From Planctobacterium sp965279005 (GTDB lineage Bacteria; Pseudomonadota; Gammaproteobacteria; Enterobacterales; Alteromonadaceae), in contig CBDIHK010000029.1 in assembly GCA_965279005.1 (NCBI GenBank), positions 620,001 through 684,000 of the forward strand: 64,000 bases of DNA, given 5' to 3'. Numbering within the stretch: the stretch's first letter is position 1; every line of letters begins with the position of its first letter. The translations under genes and the position numbers were made by a program. Shown piece after piece: positions 7,496 through 16,309 of this stretch. Below the pieces are notes generated by a model, which was given only the letters and a program-made list of their open reading frames with translations, was not told the origin of the DNA and ran no database searches.

Positions 7496-8278
7496 ATGGA
7501 ACACAAAACAGTAGAACAAAGAATACATGACAAATTGAGTGGGATAGAAGCCAAGCACAAGGTGCGAATATTACTTTCCGTTGAATCCGGTAGCCGTGCC
7601 TGGGGCTTTGCGTCGAAAGACTCAGACTATGATGTGCGCTTTATCTATATGCGCAGCCCTGAGTGGTATTTATCTCCTTTTGTTGAGTCGAAACGTGACG
7701 TAATCGAACTACCCATAGTAGATGAACTGGATATCAACGGTTGGGATTTGCGCAAAGCAGTAAAGCTGCTAATAAAAAGCAACCCGGCTTTGTTGGAATG
7801 GTTCAGCAGCAGTTTGGTGTACCGTGAAGAGGAAGGTTTTAGGGATAGCTTCGCCAGTTTATTGCAAAGCTATTATTCCCCAAAAGCCGGTTTTTACCAT
7901 TATTTGCATATGGCTAAAAACAACTTCCGGGAATACCTAAAAGGGGATTATGTTAAAACAAAGAAATACTTCTATGTATTGCGACCTGTATTGTGTATGC
8001 GCTGGATAGAGGCGCACCGGACGATACCACCGCTATGGTTTGAAACATTGCTCGGACAGACGGTCAGAGAGCCATTATTGCTAGAGGCTACCACGCAACT
8101 ATTAACACGCAAAAAGGCGGGTTTTGAAACTGACTACGATCGGCCGATACCGGTTATCAGCGACTTTCTCAGAACCGAGTTGGCTAGATTAAGTGAGAGC
8201 GCTAGCACAATGGACAGCTATCGGAAACCAAGTGATGAAGCCGAGCGGCAGTTTAAGGAATATTTGCGAGCAGCATAA
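7496..8278 (+). CDS. RlaP-type predicted nucleotidyltransferase
   Basis: A 260-residue protein behind an excellent AGGAGGTTCTGAT site. The N-terminal half has the minimal nucleotidyltransferase signature GSRAWGF (about residues 31-37) followed by SDYDVR, the two metal-binding aspartates of the DNA polymerase beta superfamily. The C-terminal half is helical. This matches RlaP (RNA-ligase-associated protein, PF10127), found next to RtcB and other RNA ligases and presumed to add or modify nucleotides at RNA ends, possibly on damaged tRNA; its substrate is not established. Second gene of the operon, 71 bases after slipin and 33 bases before rtcB. Confidence 0.85.
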   Translation: MEHKTVEQRIHDKLSGIEAKHKVRILLSVESGSRAWGFASKDSDYDVRFIYMRSPEWYLSPFVESKRDVIELPIVDELDINGWDLRKAVKLLIKSNPALLEWFSSSLVYREEEGFRDSFASLLQSYYSPKAGFYHYLHMAKNNFREYLKGDYVKTKKYFYVLRPVLCMRWIEAHRTIPPLWFETLLGQTVREPLLLEATTQLLTRKKAGFETDYDRPIPVISDFLRTELARLSESASTMDSYRKPSDEAERQFKEYLRAA

Positions 8279-8311
8279 AACGCATACGTAGATTTTTTAG
8301 AGGATAAAACA

Positions 8312-9505
8312 ATGCCTGTGGTAACGCTGTTAACAGCGAAAGACAAGCAAAAGCCAGTAAAAATATGGACTGATGAAGTGGAGCATGAAGCCCTGGCGCA
8401 AATGCGCCGGGTTGCCAGCCTTCCCTTTATTTATAAACACGTGGCGGGGATGCCTGATATCCACCTGGGCAAAGGGGCAACCGTAGGTTCGGTGATTGCC
8501 ACTACCGATGCGGTGATCCCGGCGGCAGTTGGAGTCGATATCGGCTGCGGCATGAATGCGCTCAGATTATCGCTTAAAGCTAACGATTTGCCCGATAACC
8601 TATCGCGCATCCGGGCGGGTATTGAACAAGCGGTTCCCTTAGGTGCAGGTGGTTCCCACCCGAAAGAACAAATTAAGGGTGGTGACCCATTAGCCATGGG
8701 GTTGGGCAAGGTCTTGGGTAAACATCCTGGGATCCTTAAACATGGCAATCCCAAGAAGTTTGCTACCCAGCTCGGTACTTTGGGTTCCGGCAACCACTTT
8801 ATCGAGTTGTGCTTGGATGAAAATGATGACGTCTGGGTCATGCTACATTCGGGGAGCCGGGGTATTGGCAACCAGATTGGCCAGTATTTTATACGCTTGG
8901 CCAAAAAGGATATACAGATACACCAGCTTCATGTGCCCGACAAAGACCTGGCGTATTTAAAAGAAGGCACCGAACACTTTGACGACTATGTGGAAGCCGT
9001 GGATTGGGCGCAGCAATATGCCATGTATAACCGTGAACGCATGATGCAGGCGGTGTTATTGGTGTTACGCGAGCACCTTAAGGGCTTTAGGGTCACTAAG
9101 GAGGCGATTAATTGCCACCACAACTTTGTTGACCGTGAGCTACACGATGGCAACCGGGTTTGGGTAACGCGCAAGGGGGCAATCCGTGCCCGGCAGGATG
9201 AATTGGGAATTATTCCAGGTTCAATGGGTGCCAGATCTTACATCATTAAAGGCAAAGGCAACCCCGAGTCATTCTGTAGCTGCGCCCACGGGGCAGGACG
9301 CAAACTATCCCGTACCGCGGCAAAACAGCGTTATTCGGTGTCGGATTTGCTAGAGCAAACCCAAGGTATCGAGTGCCGTAAAGACAAGGGTGTATTGGAT
9401 GAAATACCAAGTGCCTACAAGTCCATCGACAAAGTCATGCAGATGCAAACGGACTTAGTAGAAGTGGTGCATGAGCTGCGCCAAATCGTCAATGTAAAAG
9501 GCTAA
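8312..9505 (+). CDS. rtcB: RtcB, RNA-splicing ligase
   Basis: A 397-residue RtcB of normal bacterial length. RtcB joins RNA 2',3'-cyclic phosphate or 3'-phosphate ends to 5'-OH ends using GTP and Mn2+. Visible active-site motifs are MPDIHLGKG, VGVDIGCGM (Asp76 and metal-binding Cys79), NCHHNFV, and CAHGAGR with His326 as the expected guanylylated nucleophile. A GAGG site precedes the ATG. The usual enterobacterial partner RtcA is absent. Neighbours are RlaP upstream and a PcfJ-like gene downstream, all under the predicted RtcR/sigma54 promoter. This suggests healing of tRNA cleaved by ribotoxins or stress (inference). Confidence 0.96.
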   Translation: MPVVTLLTAKDKQKPVKIWTDEVEHEALAQMRRVASLPFIYKHVAGMPDIHLGKGATVGSVIATTDAVIPAAVGVDIGCGMNALRLSLKANDLPDNLSRIRAGIEQAVPLGAGGSHPKEQIKGGDPLAMGLGKVLGKHPGILKHGNPKKFATQLGTLGSGNHFIELCLDENDDVWVMLHSGSRGIGNQIGQYFIRLAKKDIQIHQLHVPDKDLAYLKEGTEHFDDYVEAVDWAQQYAMYNRERMMQAVLLVLREHLKGFRVTKEAINCHHNFVDRELHDGNRVWVTRKGAIRARQDELGIIPGSMGARSYIIKGKGNPESFCSCAHGAGRKLSRTAAKQRYSVSDLLEQTQGIECRKDKGVLDEIPSAYKSIDKVMQMQTDLVEVVHELRQIVNVKG

Positions 9506-9571
9506 CGCTTTGAAGTTAAACAACTTGAACCAAACAAAAATATACAGGAGCCAAGCCGGCTAGCCCCTCCG

Positions 9572-9624
9572 ATACCTTTGTGTCGGCTGGATTGCCGGCC
9601 ACGGCCAAAAAGACACAAAGGTAT
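9572..9624 (+). promoter_or_regulatory. 13-bp hairpin masking the ribosome-binding site of the PcfJ-like gene
   Basis: ATACCTTTGTGTC (9572-9584) is perfectly complementary to GACACAAAGGTAT (9612-9624). The 27-base loop contains a smaller GCCG-GCCA-CGGC hairpin. The AAAGG Shine-Dalgarno of the downstream ATG at 9630 lies in the 3' arm. There is no T-run, so this looks like a translational block or processing site rather than a terminator. Confidence 0.7.
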
Positions 9625-9629
9625 AAAAA

Positions 9630-10823
9630 ATGAACCGTTCACAACGGCTGCGGGCGCGACAACGCGCCGAAAAACAACAAGCCAAGTTGCGTAGCACCAA
9701 ACAAATACAACAGTTAAAAGCACAAAACCAAGCAATGATTGTGCGCCAGTTGCTTGCCCATAAAACAGATCCGACGGCGAATTTGCCAGAGTTTGTAAGG
9801 CAGGTTGTAAAAAAAACGCCAAAATTTCTATGTGATGACGTAATTCTTGCCAGCTTACAAAGGATGGGCAAGTTACCAGCCATCAGGGATTTGAAATCTT
9901 GGAAACCCAGGGGAAAAAGCCCACGGGCATTGCTTTGCTCGTTGGCCAAACACCTGTTTTCCTGCTATCCCACACCGGCATTTTTGTGGAGTGTATTTTG
10001 GCAAACTAATGACAATAAACTACCCAGAATGGTAGTGAAAATTGCTGATGGCACCAGCTTGTATTCGCTGTGTAAAAGTGGAGAATTCCCAGTGCAGCTG
10101 AGCAAAAGGCAATGTCATTTGTTTTTAGCATCACCAGCAAAATTAGGTTTCGTAGATGCCCTGCGCTTTGCCCAGGTAGTTTCCAATGGCGGTACAAGCA
10201 AATTGTTTAATGAGTGGCGCCGTAGCCCATATTTAACAACATTGTTGGCTCCAGATATGGAACAATTTTGGCAACAGGTATTAGCGTGGCTGTCCCGGCA
10301 AACGGTCATAAAACCTGGTGATATTCATAAGCTAATGGACTATTTTGCCTACCAACACAGGCAAAACTCCCATTACAACCTTAAAGGCCGCACGCTGCAA
10401 AGCGTGACTAGGGAAATGTTGCTTTGGCAAGCGCAGATGCGGCAGCTACGCTTGGCGCAAGGATACAATTTACCGAGTTCGGGTTTTACTAATACCAGTT
10501 GGGTTGAGCAAGTTTGGCAGCGACGTAAGCAAAAACTGGTTGAGGAGCAATGGGCTGTCACTGAAATTTTGTCCTGCGACGACTTGTTTATGGAAGGACG
10601 AAATATGAACCACTGTGTGTATTCTTACCGCAACAAGATCCGCAAAGGTGCCTGCTCAATTTGGTCGGTTGCACATAATAACAAGCCTGTGCTGACAATA
10701 GAACTGTGCAACCGAAACAAACAAGTAGTGCAAGTTAAAGGCATGAACAATAGGGAACCCGATTTCAAGGAATGGGCTGCGCTTCGCTACTGGGCAAAGC
10801 AGAATGCAATAAGGTGTGCTTGA
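9630..10823 (+). CDS. PcfJ-like protein in RNA-repair operon
   Basis: A 397-residue basic protein. The first 40 residues are a Lys/Arg/Gln-rich, probably helical segment. Residues of about 60-290 are helical with no family I recognise. The C-terminal portion (about 310-397) matches PcfJ-like domains: LFMEGRNMNHCVYSY (conserved M-x-HCV), SIWSV, then TIELCNRNKQVVQVKG. PcfJ is named from a conjugative plasmid but the domain is widespread and of unknown biochemical function. Position 124 bases after rtcB on the same strand, behind a hairpin covering its ribosome-binding site, suggests it is the last, separately controlled member of the RNA-repair operon. No nuclease motif is evident. Confidence 0.75.
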   Translation: MNRSQRLRARQRAEKQQAKLRSTKQIQQLKAQNQAMIVRQLLAHKTDPTANLPEFVRQVVKKTPKFLCDDVILASLQRMGKLPAIRDLKSWKPRGKSPRALLCSLAKHLFSCYPTPAFLWSVFWQTNDNKLPRMVVKIADGTSLYSLCKSGEFPVQLSKRQCHLFLASPAKLGFVDALRFAQVVSNGGTSKLFNEWRRSPYLTTLLAPDMEQFWQQVLAWLSRQTVIKPGDIHKLMDYFAYQHRQNSHYNLKGRTLQSVTREMLLWQAQMRQLRLAQGYNLPSSGFTNTSWVEQVWQRRKQKLVEEQWAVTEILSCDDLFMEGRNMNHCVYSYRNKIRKGACSIWSVAHNNKPVLTIELCNRNKQVVQVKGMNNREPDFKEWAALRYWAKQNAIRCA

Positions 10824-11036
10824 TATCGTTGCCCCAAAAGCTAAAGCCCCGTTTGGATTGCCTTTATCATTTTCCAAAAGAAAATAGTTACCGTTTTTCC
10901 TGCCTAGTTCGACCGTGAATAATACGCTTGGTCAATTTTCCTGATTTGGGTCAATGAATCCACGCTATACATGGATTGTGCAATCGGGATAGATGTTCTA
11001 AGTTAAACATTAAGCACCAAAACGCAACACAGAAAA

Positions 11037-12491
11037 TTGTCTTTGCTAACCAATACCTTTACACCTATAAAATTGCACAGCCGTAACCTGCGCCTGCAGC
11101 TAATCGTGGCTCTGGTTTATGTGGTGTCTGCATTGGTGGGTCAACAATTCGCTATTCCGCCCGGCAATATTACCCCTATCTGGCTGCCTTCCGGCATTAT
11201 GCTTGCCCTTGCCATCCGCTATGGAGCCAAAATTTGGCCTGGCATTTTTTTAGGTGCTTTCTGCGGTAATGTCTGGGCCTATTTTTCGCTGGAAAGCCTA
11301 GGCACGGCGGCCTCTTCGATAATGGCTGGCACACTCAATGGCATCGGGGATGTCCTGGCGATTGTATCCATGATGTTAGTGATCAAAAAACTAACTGAGC
11401 CCCAGTCGCCTTTTGCATCATTAAAGAATTTTTCGTACTTTTTGCTATTCGGTGCCATCCTAGGTCCCGCTATCAGTGCGGTATTTGGCGTTACAGGCTT
11501 ATTAGTGTTTGGTTTTATAGAAACCAACAACTACCTGTATTCAATGAGTAACTGGTTGATCGGTGACGCTGTCGGCGTGTTATTGCTGGCTCCCCTGGTA
11601 AACTCCTTCCTGGTAAAAGCCAAACAGGATGCCCCCTATTTTATAAGCAGCTCGCTAACTTGTGCTTTTATTTCTGCCCTTGCCACAGCATCACTTTTTG
11701 GCCTAATTACTTTGGATGCCACAGCTTATAAGTTCCTGGCGCTTATCCTTCCTGTCGGCTTTGCCTTAATGTTGTTTAGTGGCCAACGCACTGTATATGT
11801 GGTGCAACTTGCCATTGTGGTTGTTGCGGTGTTGGCCACCAACGAAGGAAAAGGTCCGTTTGCGGTTGAAGGTTATTTAAGTCCATTGATGTCGCTGCAA
11901 ATGTTCATTGCAGTGTTTTCAATGATCGTGTTTTCCATTGCCCTACTGGTGGAACAAAAACGCGTTATGTACTTGGAGTTAGAAGAAAAAAAGCAGGAGT
12001 TAGAGAGTTTATACAGACACGACAAACTTACCGGATTGTGGAACCGCTATCGGATCGAAGAGTATCTGCAAGTTGATTTAGACCGTTTCCAGCGCAGCGG
12101 TAAAATTTTTTCAGTGTTTATGCTGGACTTGGATGACTTTAAAAAAGTAAATGATAGCTACGGCCACTTGGAAGGCGATCGGATTCTAATCGAGTTCAGC
12201 AAAATATTGCAAGAAAACACCCGCGCAGGTGACTTAGTAGGCCGATGGGGCGGGGAAGAGTTCATTATTATCGCCACAGGTGCAGACCAAGCGAACTCCA
12301 TCGAACTCGCTAACAAGTTAGTAAAGCTGACGGCGAACCACGATTTTCAGCTTAACACTTCGGTCACTATCAGTATCGGGCTTACCCTCTGCAAACCGGG
12401 AGACGATATAAAAAGCATTATACGCCGCGCGGACAAAGGCCTTTACCAAGCTAAAAGCAAGGGTAAAAATCAGGCTTGTTTTATTTCCTAG
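11037..12491 (+). CDS. MASE1-GGDEF diguanylate cyclase
   Basis: A 484-residue membrane protein that makes cyclic di-GMP from two GTP. Residues of about 20-300 form eight or so hydrophobic helices with the MASE1 hallmark TPIWLPSGIMLALAIRYG. A short coiled region (EQKRVMYLELEEKKQELES) leads to a GGDEF domain (about 320-484) with DKLTGLWNR and an intact active site RWGGEEF. The best start is the TTG at 11037; no in-frame ATG gives the full first helix, and the ribosome-binding site is weak. The neighbours give no hint of the signal sensed. The following gene converges. Confidence 0.9.
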   Translation: MSLLTNTFTPIKLHSRNLRLQLIVALVYVVSALVGQQFAIPPGNITPIWLPSGIMLALAIRYGAKIWPGIFLGAFCGNVWAYFSLESLGTAASSIMAGTLNGIGDVLAIVSMMLVIKKLTEPQSPFASLKNFSYFLLFGAILGPAISAVFGVTGLLVFGFIETNNYLYSMSNWLIGDAVGVLLLAPLVNSFLVKAKQDAPYFISSSLTCAFISALATASLFGLITLDATAYKFLALILPVGFALMLFSGQRTVYVVQLAIVVVAVLATNEGKGPFAVEGYLSPLMSLQMFIAVFSMIVFSIALLVEQKRVMYLELEEKKQELESLYRHDKLTGLWNRYRIEEYLQVDLDRFQRSGKIFSVFMLDLDDFKKVNDSYGHLEGDRILIEFSKILQENTRAGDLVGRWGGEEFIIIATGADQANSIELANKLVKLTANHDFQLNTSVTISIGLTLCKPGDDIKSIIRRADKGLYQAKSKGKNQACFIS

Positions 12492-12529
12492 CCCCGCAGA
12501 AAAGGTTCGCGGGCAAAGTTTGATTGTTG

Positions 12530-13060
12530 TTATTTAGCAGGGATGCGTAGCGTCATTGAGATTTCGCGGCTTACCCATTCAGCTTCGGGATCGGATTCCA
12601 AACCAATGCCAAAGGCCAACCGGTCTATAATGAAATTAGCAACCAGATCACTACCTTTGGTTTCAAGGAGAAACTTCACACTGATAGTTTTGCCTTTTAA
12701 GATAAGCTCGCCAACGACCTGGTAACCGCTACCGACTTGTCCGATAGAGGTGGCGTTGAAACTCGCCTGGGGGAAGTTTTCCACATCAAACCAATCGCTC
12801 TCTGGCAAGGTCTCGTCATAGGTACTATCGCCTGTATAGGCTGATGCGAGCTCAAACGTGGCTGCAATTGAAGGGTTGGCAGCTGGCGGTAACACCAATT
12901 GCGATTGCCACTTTTTAAAAATACCATCAAACTTCATACCGGCGTGTTCACCAGCAAAAGCTAGCTCTGCATTAGTATTGTTGGCGATGATAGTGTTGGC
13001 ATTAGCGATGCCAGTAAATACGAATAAAAAAGCCACAAGGCATGAGCGCATTTTGTTCAT
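12530..13060 (-). CDS. YceI-family periplasmic protein
   Basis: A 176-residue protein with a signal peptide (MNKMRSCLVAFLFVFTGIAN, cut near ANA). The mature part is a YceI-type lipocalin-like barrel: LAFAGEHAGMKFDG, ESDWFDVENFPQASF and GELILKGKTISVKF. YceI proteins bind polyisoprenoid lipids, possibly quinones. Its ATG overlaps the stop of the cytochrome b561 gene upstream (ATGA), and a second YceI gene begins the operon. This repeats a common pairing of YceI with b561 cytochromes. Confidence 0.88.
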   Translation of the reverse strand: MNKMRSCLVAFLFVFTGIANANTIIANNTNAELAFAGEHAGMKFDGIFKKWQSQLVLPPAANPSIAATFELASAYTGDSTYDETLPESDWFDVENFPQASFNATSIGQVGSGYQVVGELILKGKTISVKFLLETKGSDLVANFIIDRLAFGIGLESDPEAEWVSREISMTLRIPAK

Positions 13061-13611
13061 TTACTCCACCACATTCGTTTAACCAAGTTGATGCCTTGTT
13101 TTTTCTTATGCCAAATCACGGCGCAAACATGCGCAGCTACAAATAACATCATAGCTAATGCAAAGTACCAATGGGCAGCTTTGGCCAGGCTTTCGACCTC
13201 TTTGTTGCGCTCAATCCCAGGGATATGCGGCCATTTTAACCAGTCAACAAACACGAAAGTAGGCAAGCCAAACGGGCTAGCAGATACCATCACCCAGCCA
13301 GCAACAGGGACGGCAACAAGCAAACAATACAAGGCAACATGACCTAGTTTAGCTAGCCGCTGTTCTGCTTGTGGAATGCTAGGCGGCAGTACTGGTTGCT
13401 TGCTAAACACCCTAACCACAATGCGCATCACAATAGCCACCAGCATCAGCACACCGGCAGCTTTATGGGTTTGGTATAACTTGAATTGATCTGCCCGTGG
13501 CATATCAAAATTAACCATGTACAAACCCGATACAACCATGAACACCAAACCAAGCGCCATCAACCAATGCAGGCAGATGGCAAGCGAGTGGTAACGCCCT
13601 GGATTAATCAT
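13057..13611 (-). CDS. Cytochrome b561 family protein
   Basis: A 184-residue four-helix membrane cytochrome. The ATG at 13611 is preferred over a GTG at 13629 because the protein then begins MINPGRYHSLAICLHW, typical of the family. Candidate haem-ligating histidines lie in RYHSLAICLHW, YQTHKAAG and AAHVCAVIWHKKKQG. Expected to pass electrons between quinol and periplasmic acceptors or oxidants. It overlaps the upstream YceI gene by 8 bases and the downstream one by 4 bases, so translation of all three is coupled. Confidence 0.9.
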   Translation of the reverse strand: MINPGRYHSLAICLHWLMALGLVFMVVSGLYMVNFDMPRADQFKLYQTHKAAGVLMLVAIVMRIVVRVFSKQPVLPPSIPQAEQRLAKLGHVALYCLLVAVPVAGWVMVSASPFGLPTFVFVDWLKWPHIPGIERNKEVESLAKAAHWYFALAMMLFVAAHVCAVIWHKKKQGINLVKRMWWSK

Positions 13612-14236
13612 CTTGCTTGGCAAATTCACCTTCGATCGCTACTTTGACTTCAGCACCAATGTTAGGCGCGTACTTGTCCATACCCCATTGGGTGCGGTCA
13701 ATCACAGTCGTTGCTGAAAAGCCCAAGGTCGGTTTGCCGCTAAATGGCTGGCGCATCATGGCACCGTTGAATATCACGTCCAATGTCACGGGTTTGCTCA
13801 CGCCCAAGAAAGTAAGGTTTCCAGTCATTGTGGCAGTTGTATCACTAGTCATTTCAATTTTAGTGGACTCAAAATCAATACTGGCAAACTCACCTGCATT
13901 AAACCAGCCTTTGTCGGTGGCCAAAATCTTATCGAAGTCTTTTTGGGCAGCATTGGGGTAGGCAGTTTGGATACTAAGAGGATTGATCGACGCGGTGACC
14001 CTAGAGGCTTCGATATCATTGGGGTTGTAATCTATGTTGGCGTCAAAATCAGCAAAACGGGCAACATAATCAGATAGGCCCAGATGGGATACTTTCCAAA
14101 CCACACTGGCATGGGATAGGTCTAATTGATAATTGCCTGCGGGTAATTTTTCGAATTCACTTTTAGCAAATACCAATGACATGCAACCCGATAACGCAAC
14201 GGCAGCTGCAATTAACAACGCTCTGAAACCCTTCAT
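13604..14236 (-). CDS. YceI-family lipoprotein
   Basis: A 210-residue protein with a lipoprotein signal (lipobox LSGC, Cys18), although a second cut after VFA is conceivable. The YceI barrel is visible in GNYQLDLSHASVVWKVSHLG, GWFNAGEFASIDFES and GNLTFLGVSKPVTLDV. First gene of a three-gene operon with cytochrome b561 and another YceI. Probably binds an isoprenoid lipid in the envelope. Confidence 0.88.
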   Translation of the reverse strand: MKGFRALLIAAAVALSGCMSLVFAKSEFEKLPAGNYQLDLSHASVVWKVSHLGLSDYVARFADFDANIDYNPNDIEASRVTASINPLSIQTAYPNAAQKDFDKILATDKGWFNAGEFASIDFESTKIEMTSDTTATMTGNLTFLGVSKPVTLDVIFNGAMMRQPFSGKPTLGFSATTVIDRTQWGMDKYAPNIGAEVKVAIEGEFAKQDD

Positions 14237-14619
14237 TTAACTCTCCAGTTCAATAGTTGGCTAATGCAACCATGATTACGCAATATTGGCTAAATGGTTC
14301 ACCAATACAAACATAAATTGATGCTTTTTCAGTAAGCTCATCTACCATGTATAAGAAGTTGAAGGCGGTACCGAGTTTACCTTAATTTCAGAGTACCCCG
14401 ACACGCCGGAAATCTCTAAAACCGAGAAATCAATGCAAAGTGGAAGCAAATTTATAGGTGAAAACCTGAAGCACTAATAGAAACCGGCAAAGCCACCTTC
14501 TCGGGGCGTCTGGTATTGACCATAATCAAACTGACCCAAGGACTGACCCCGAAACGCGCTTTGTCGGAAAACTGGAGCTTTGCAAAGATCCAAGAACTAC
14601 ACAAAACAGGTAATTAACT
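14237..14619. other. 383-base intergenic region
   Basis: Holds the upstream region of the leftward YceI operon, a possible gene remnant (14462-14617, listed separately) and the start region of the rightward DUF4287 gene. No hairpin terminator or strong sigma70 promoter stands out. Confidence 0.4.
14462..14617 (+). pseudogene. Possible C-terminal gene remnant, 51 codons
   Basis: An open frame without a start codon, after an in-frame TGA at 14459-14461, encodes a protein-like tail including FSGRLVLTIIKLTQGLTPKR and ENWSFAKIQELHKTGN, and stops 2 bases before the next gene's ATG. The hydrophobic/basic pattern is unlike random intergenic DNA, but the family is not recognised and it may be chance. 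Confidence 0.25.
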
Positions 14620-15177
14620 ATGGCTACCCCTGAACAACACGCACAAACCATGCTGGCCAACCTACCGGAAAAAACCGGTAAAACATTGCCCCAATGGTTG
14701 GAAATCATTAACGCATCCAGCTTGGACAAACACGGAAAAATTGTCAGCCTACTTAAATCGGAATACCAAGTAACCCATGGTTTTGCCAGCTTAATTGCGC
14801 AGATGTTCTTGAAAGGTGATCAGCAGCAAGAATCAGATTTGATAGCGGTTCAATATAGCAAAGGCAAAGAGGCACTAATGCCCATCTATGAGGCCTTGGT
14901 GCAGCAGATTACCGCGCTCGGTAGTGATATAGAAATTGCACCCAAAAAAGCTTATGTCAGTATTCGGCGTAAAAAACAGTTTGCCTTGATCCAACCTTCA
15001 ACAAAAACCCGTGTCGATTTGGGTATCAATTTAAAAGACGTTGCTCCCACAGGTCGCCTGGAAGCATCAGGAAGTTTTAACGCTATGGTATCGCATCGAG
15101 TTAAGCTCACCGATGCCAATCAGGTAGACAATGAAGTCATTGGCTATCTACAGCAAGCCTATGAGAATGCGGGTTAG
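14620..15177 (+). CDS. DUF4287/DUF5655 domain protein
   Basis: A 185-residue cytoplasmic protein. The N-terminal 60 or so residues resemble DUF4287 (KTGKTLPQWLEIINAS, HGKIVSLLKSEYQVTHGFAS). The remainder resembles DUF5655 (EIAPKKAYVSIRRKKQFALI, RVDLGINLK). The function of this widespread stand-alone fusion is unknown. A single gene on this strand; the next gene converges. Confidence 0.75.
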   Translation: MATPEQHAQTMLANLPEKTGKTLPQWLEIINASSLDKHGKIVSLLKSEYQVTHGFASLIAQMFLKGDQQQESDLIAVQYSKGKEALMPIYEALVQQITALGSDIEIAPKKAYVSIRRKKQFALIQPSTKTRVDLGINLKDVAPTGRLEASGSFNAMVSHRVKLTDANQVDNEVIGYLQQAYENAG

Positions 15178-15202
15178 CGCGGCAAACGGAAAACCCGCAG
15201 CA

Positions 15203-15844
15203 TCATATATGGTAGCCGCGACGCCTTTCAGGTAGCACTTGGGCGTTGTGTTCTAACAATACAAAAGCGGCGTAAAGCGATGCCCCCGCAGCAATGTGCC
15301 AAAGCCAGTGACTGCCCACAGATAGCCACTGGCAAGTGATTAAATCAAGTTCCCGCATTGCGATTGCAAAAAACATGGAAAGGCCACACACGAGGCAGAT
15401 ACGTTTAATTTTTTTCGGCATACAGGGTGACAAACGAACTAATAGCACCGCCAATGCCGCAGGTAAAAACGCCCCAGACAATAGTGGCATAAACTGCTGG
15501 GTCAACATGGCAGTTATCCAACACAGGCCGAGGAACAGAAGCATACCCAACCAAAGGGTGTTTCTGTAGGGGGACATAGTGTGGGTGCGGCCCAAGTCAA
15601 AAACAAACAAAACCAGCCAAATGACGATTGCAGCTATATCCAAGGCCAGCGCCCAAGGTATCCCAGTAGCATGCCAAAAACAGCTGCATATGAACATCAA
15701 CACCATTCCCCAACGGTGGTATTGGTGGTCGGGATTACGCCAAACTATCATTGCCATCACCAGGAACACTAAACTGCTAATAGTGTTAAATGGCTGCGCA
15801 ATAAATAGAAACGGCGTTGCTTCGCAATAACTAAATTCAAACAC
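15203..15844 (-). CDS. Alkaline-ceramidase-like (CREST superfamily) membrane protein
   Basis: A 213-residue protein with about seven hydrophobic segments. It has CREST-type signature positions: an early YCE, FNTISSLVF, SCFWHATG followed by a buried Asp (LALDIAA), and late histidines in GSHWLWHIAAG, which in this superfamily coordinate zinc. Relatives hydrolyse ceramide-like amides; the bacterial substrate is unknown. It starts at the ATG at 15844 and converges with the DUF4287 gene. Confidence 0.7.
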   Translation of the reverse strand: MFEFSYCEATPFLFIAQPFNTISSLVFLVMAMIVWRNPDHQYHRWGMVLMFICSCFWHATGIPWALALDIAAIVIWLVLFVFDLGRTHTMSPYRNTLWLGMLLFLGLCWITAMLTQQFMPLLSGAFLPAALAVLLVRLSPCMPKKIKRICLVCGLSMFFAIAMRELDLITCQWLSVGSHWLWHIAAGASLYAAFVLLEHNAQVLPERRRGYHI

Positions 15845-15953
15845 AAGGGGCTATCCTGGTTACTGTGCATACTTTGTAACCGAAATTGCGAAATATTGCT
15901 AACAAATGCTGCTATCGTTACCGCTAAATACAACATCGGATCCAGGAAACTCC

Positions 15954-16259
15954 ATGAATAAACTTTACCTAGCGGGTATAACCACCATCTTTTTATCAGG
16001 TTGTGCGTATCTGGGATTTGAACAAGAGCAAGACATTGAGATCAACCAAGTACCGACAGTAGTAACAGCTGCGGCGACGAAAGCGGTGCCCGGCTTTATA
16101 GTTGAGTCAGCGGAATTGGAAAAGGAAGATGGCAAAATGGTGTACGAACTGGAAGGCACAGCCAACGGCAAGGAATACGAAATAGAAATTTCAGAAACCG
16201 GTGAAGTGCTGGAAGTTGAATCTGATGATGACGAGGATGATGGCAGCTCGCGACAGTAA
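15954..16259 (+). CDS. Small acidic lipoprotein with PepSY-like fold
   Basis: A 101-residue lipoprotein. The ATG at 15954 is preferred over one at 15906 because it follows a CAGGAAAC site and begins a lipoprotein signal (MNKLYLAGITTIFLSGC). The mature part (VPTVVTAAATKAVPGF, EYEIEISETGEVLEVESD) has the alternating pattern of PepSY/BLIP-like domains and a very acidic tail. Probably envelope-located; partner unknown. Confidence 0.7.
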   Translation: MNKLYLAGITTIFLSGCAYLGFEQEQDIEINQVPTVVTAAATKAVPGFIVESAELEKEDGKMVYELEGTANGKEYEIEISETGEVLEVESDDDEDDGSSRQ

Positions 16260-16309
16260 TGCCGCAAACGGGGAGCCAAAGCAAAGGATTTGCCCCCCAT
16301 CAACGCGCT

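Noticed and set aside
12491..12530. Possible terminator between the GGDEF and YceI genes
   Set aside because: A CCCGC/GCGGG stem exists but has no T-run on either strand, so it is not listed as a terminator.
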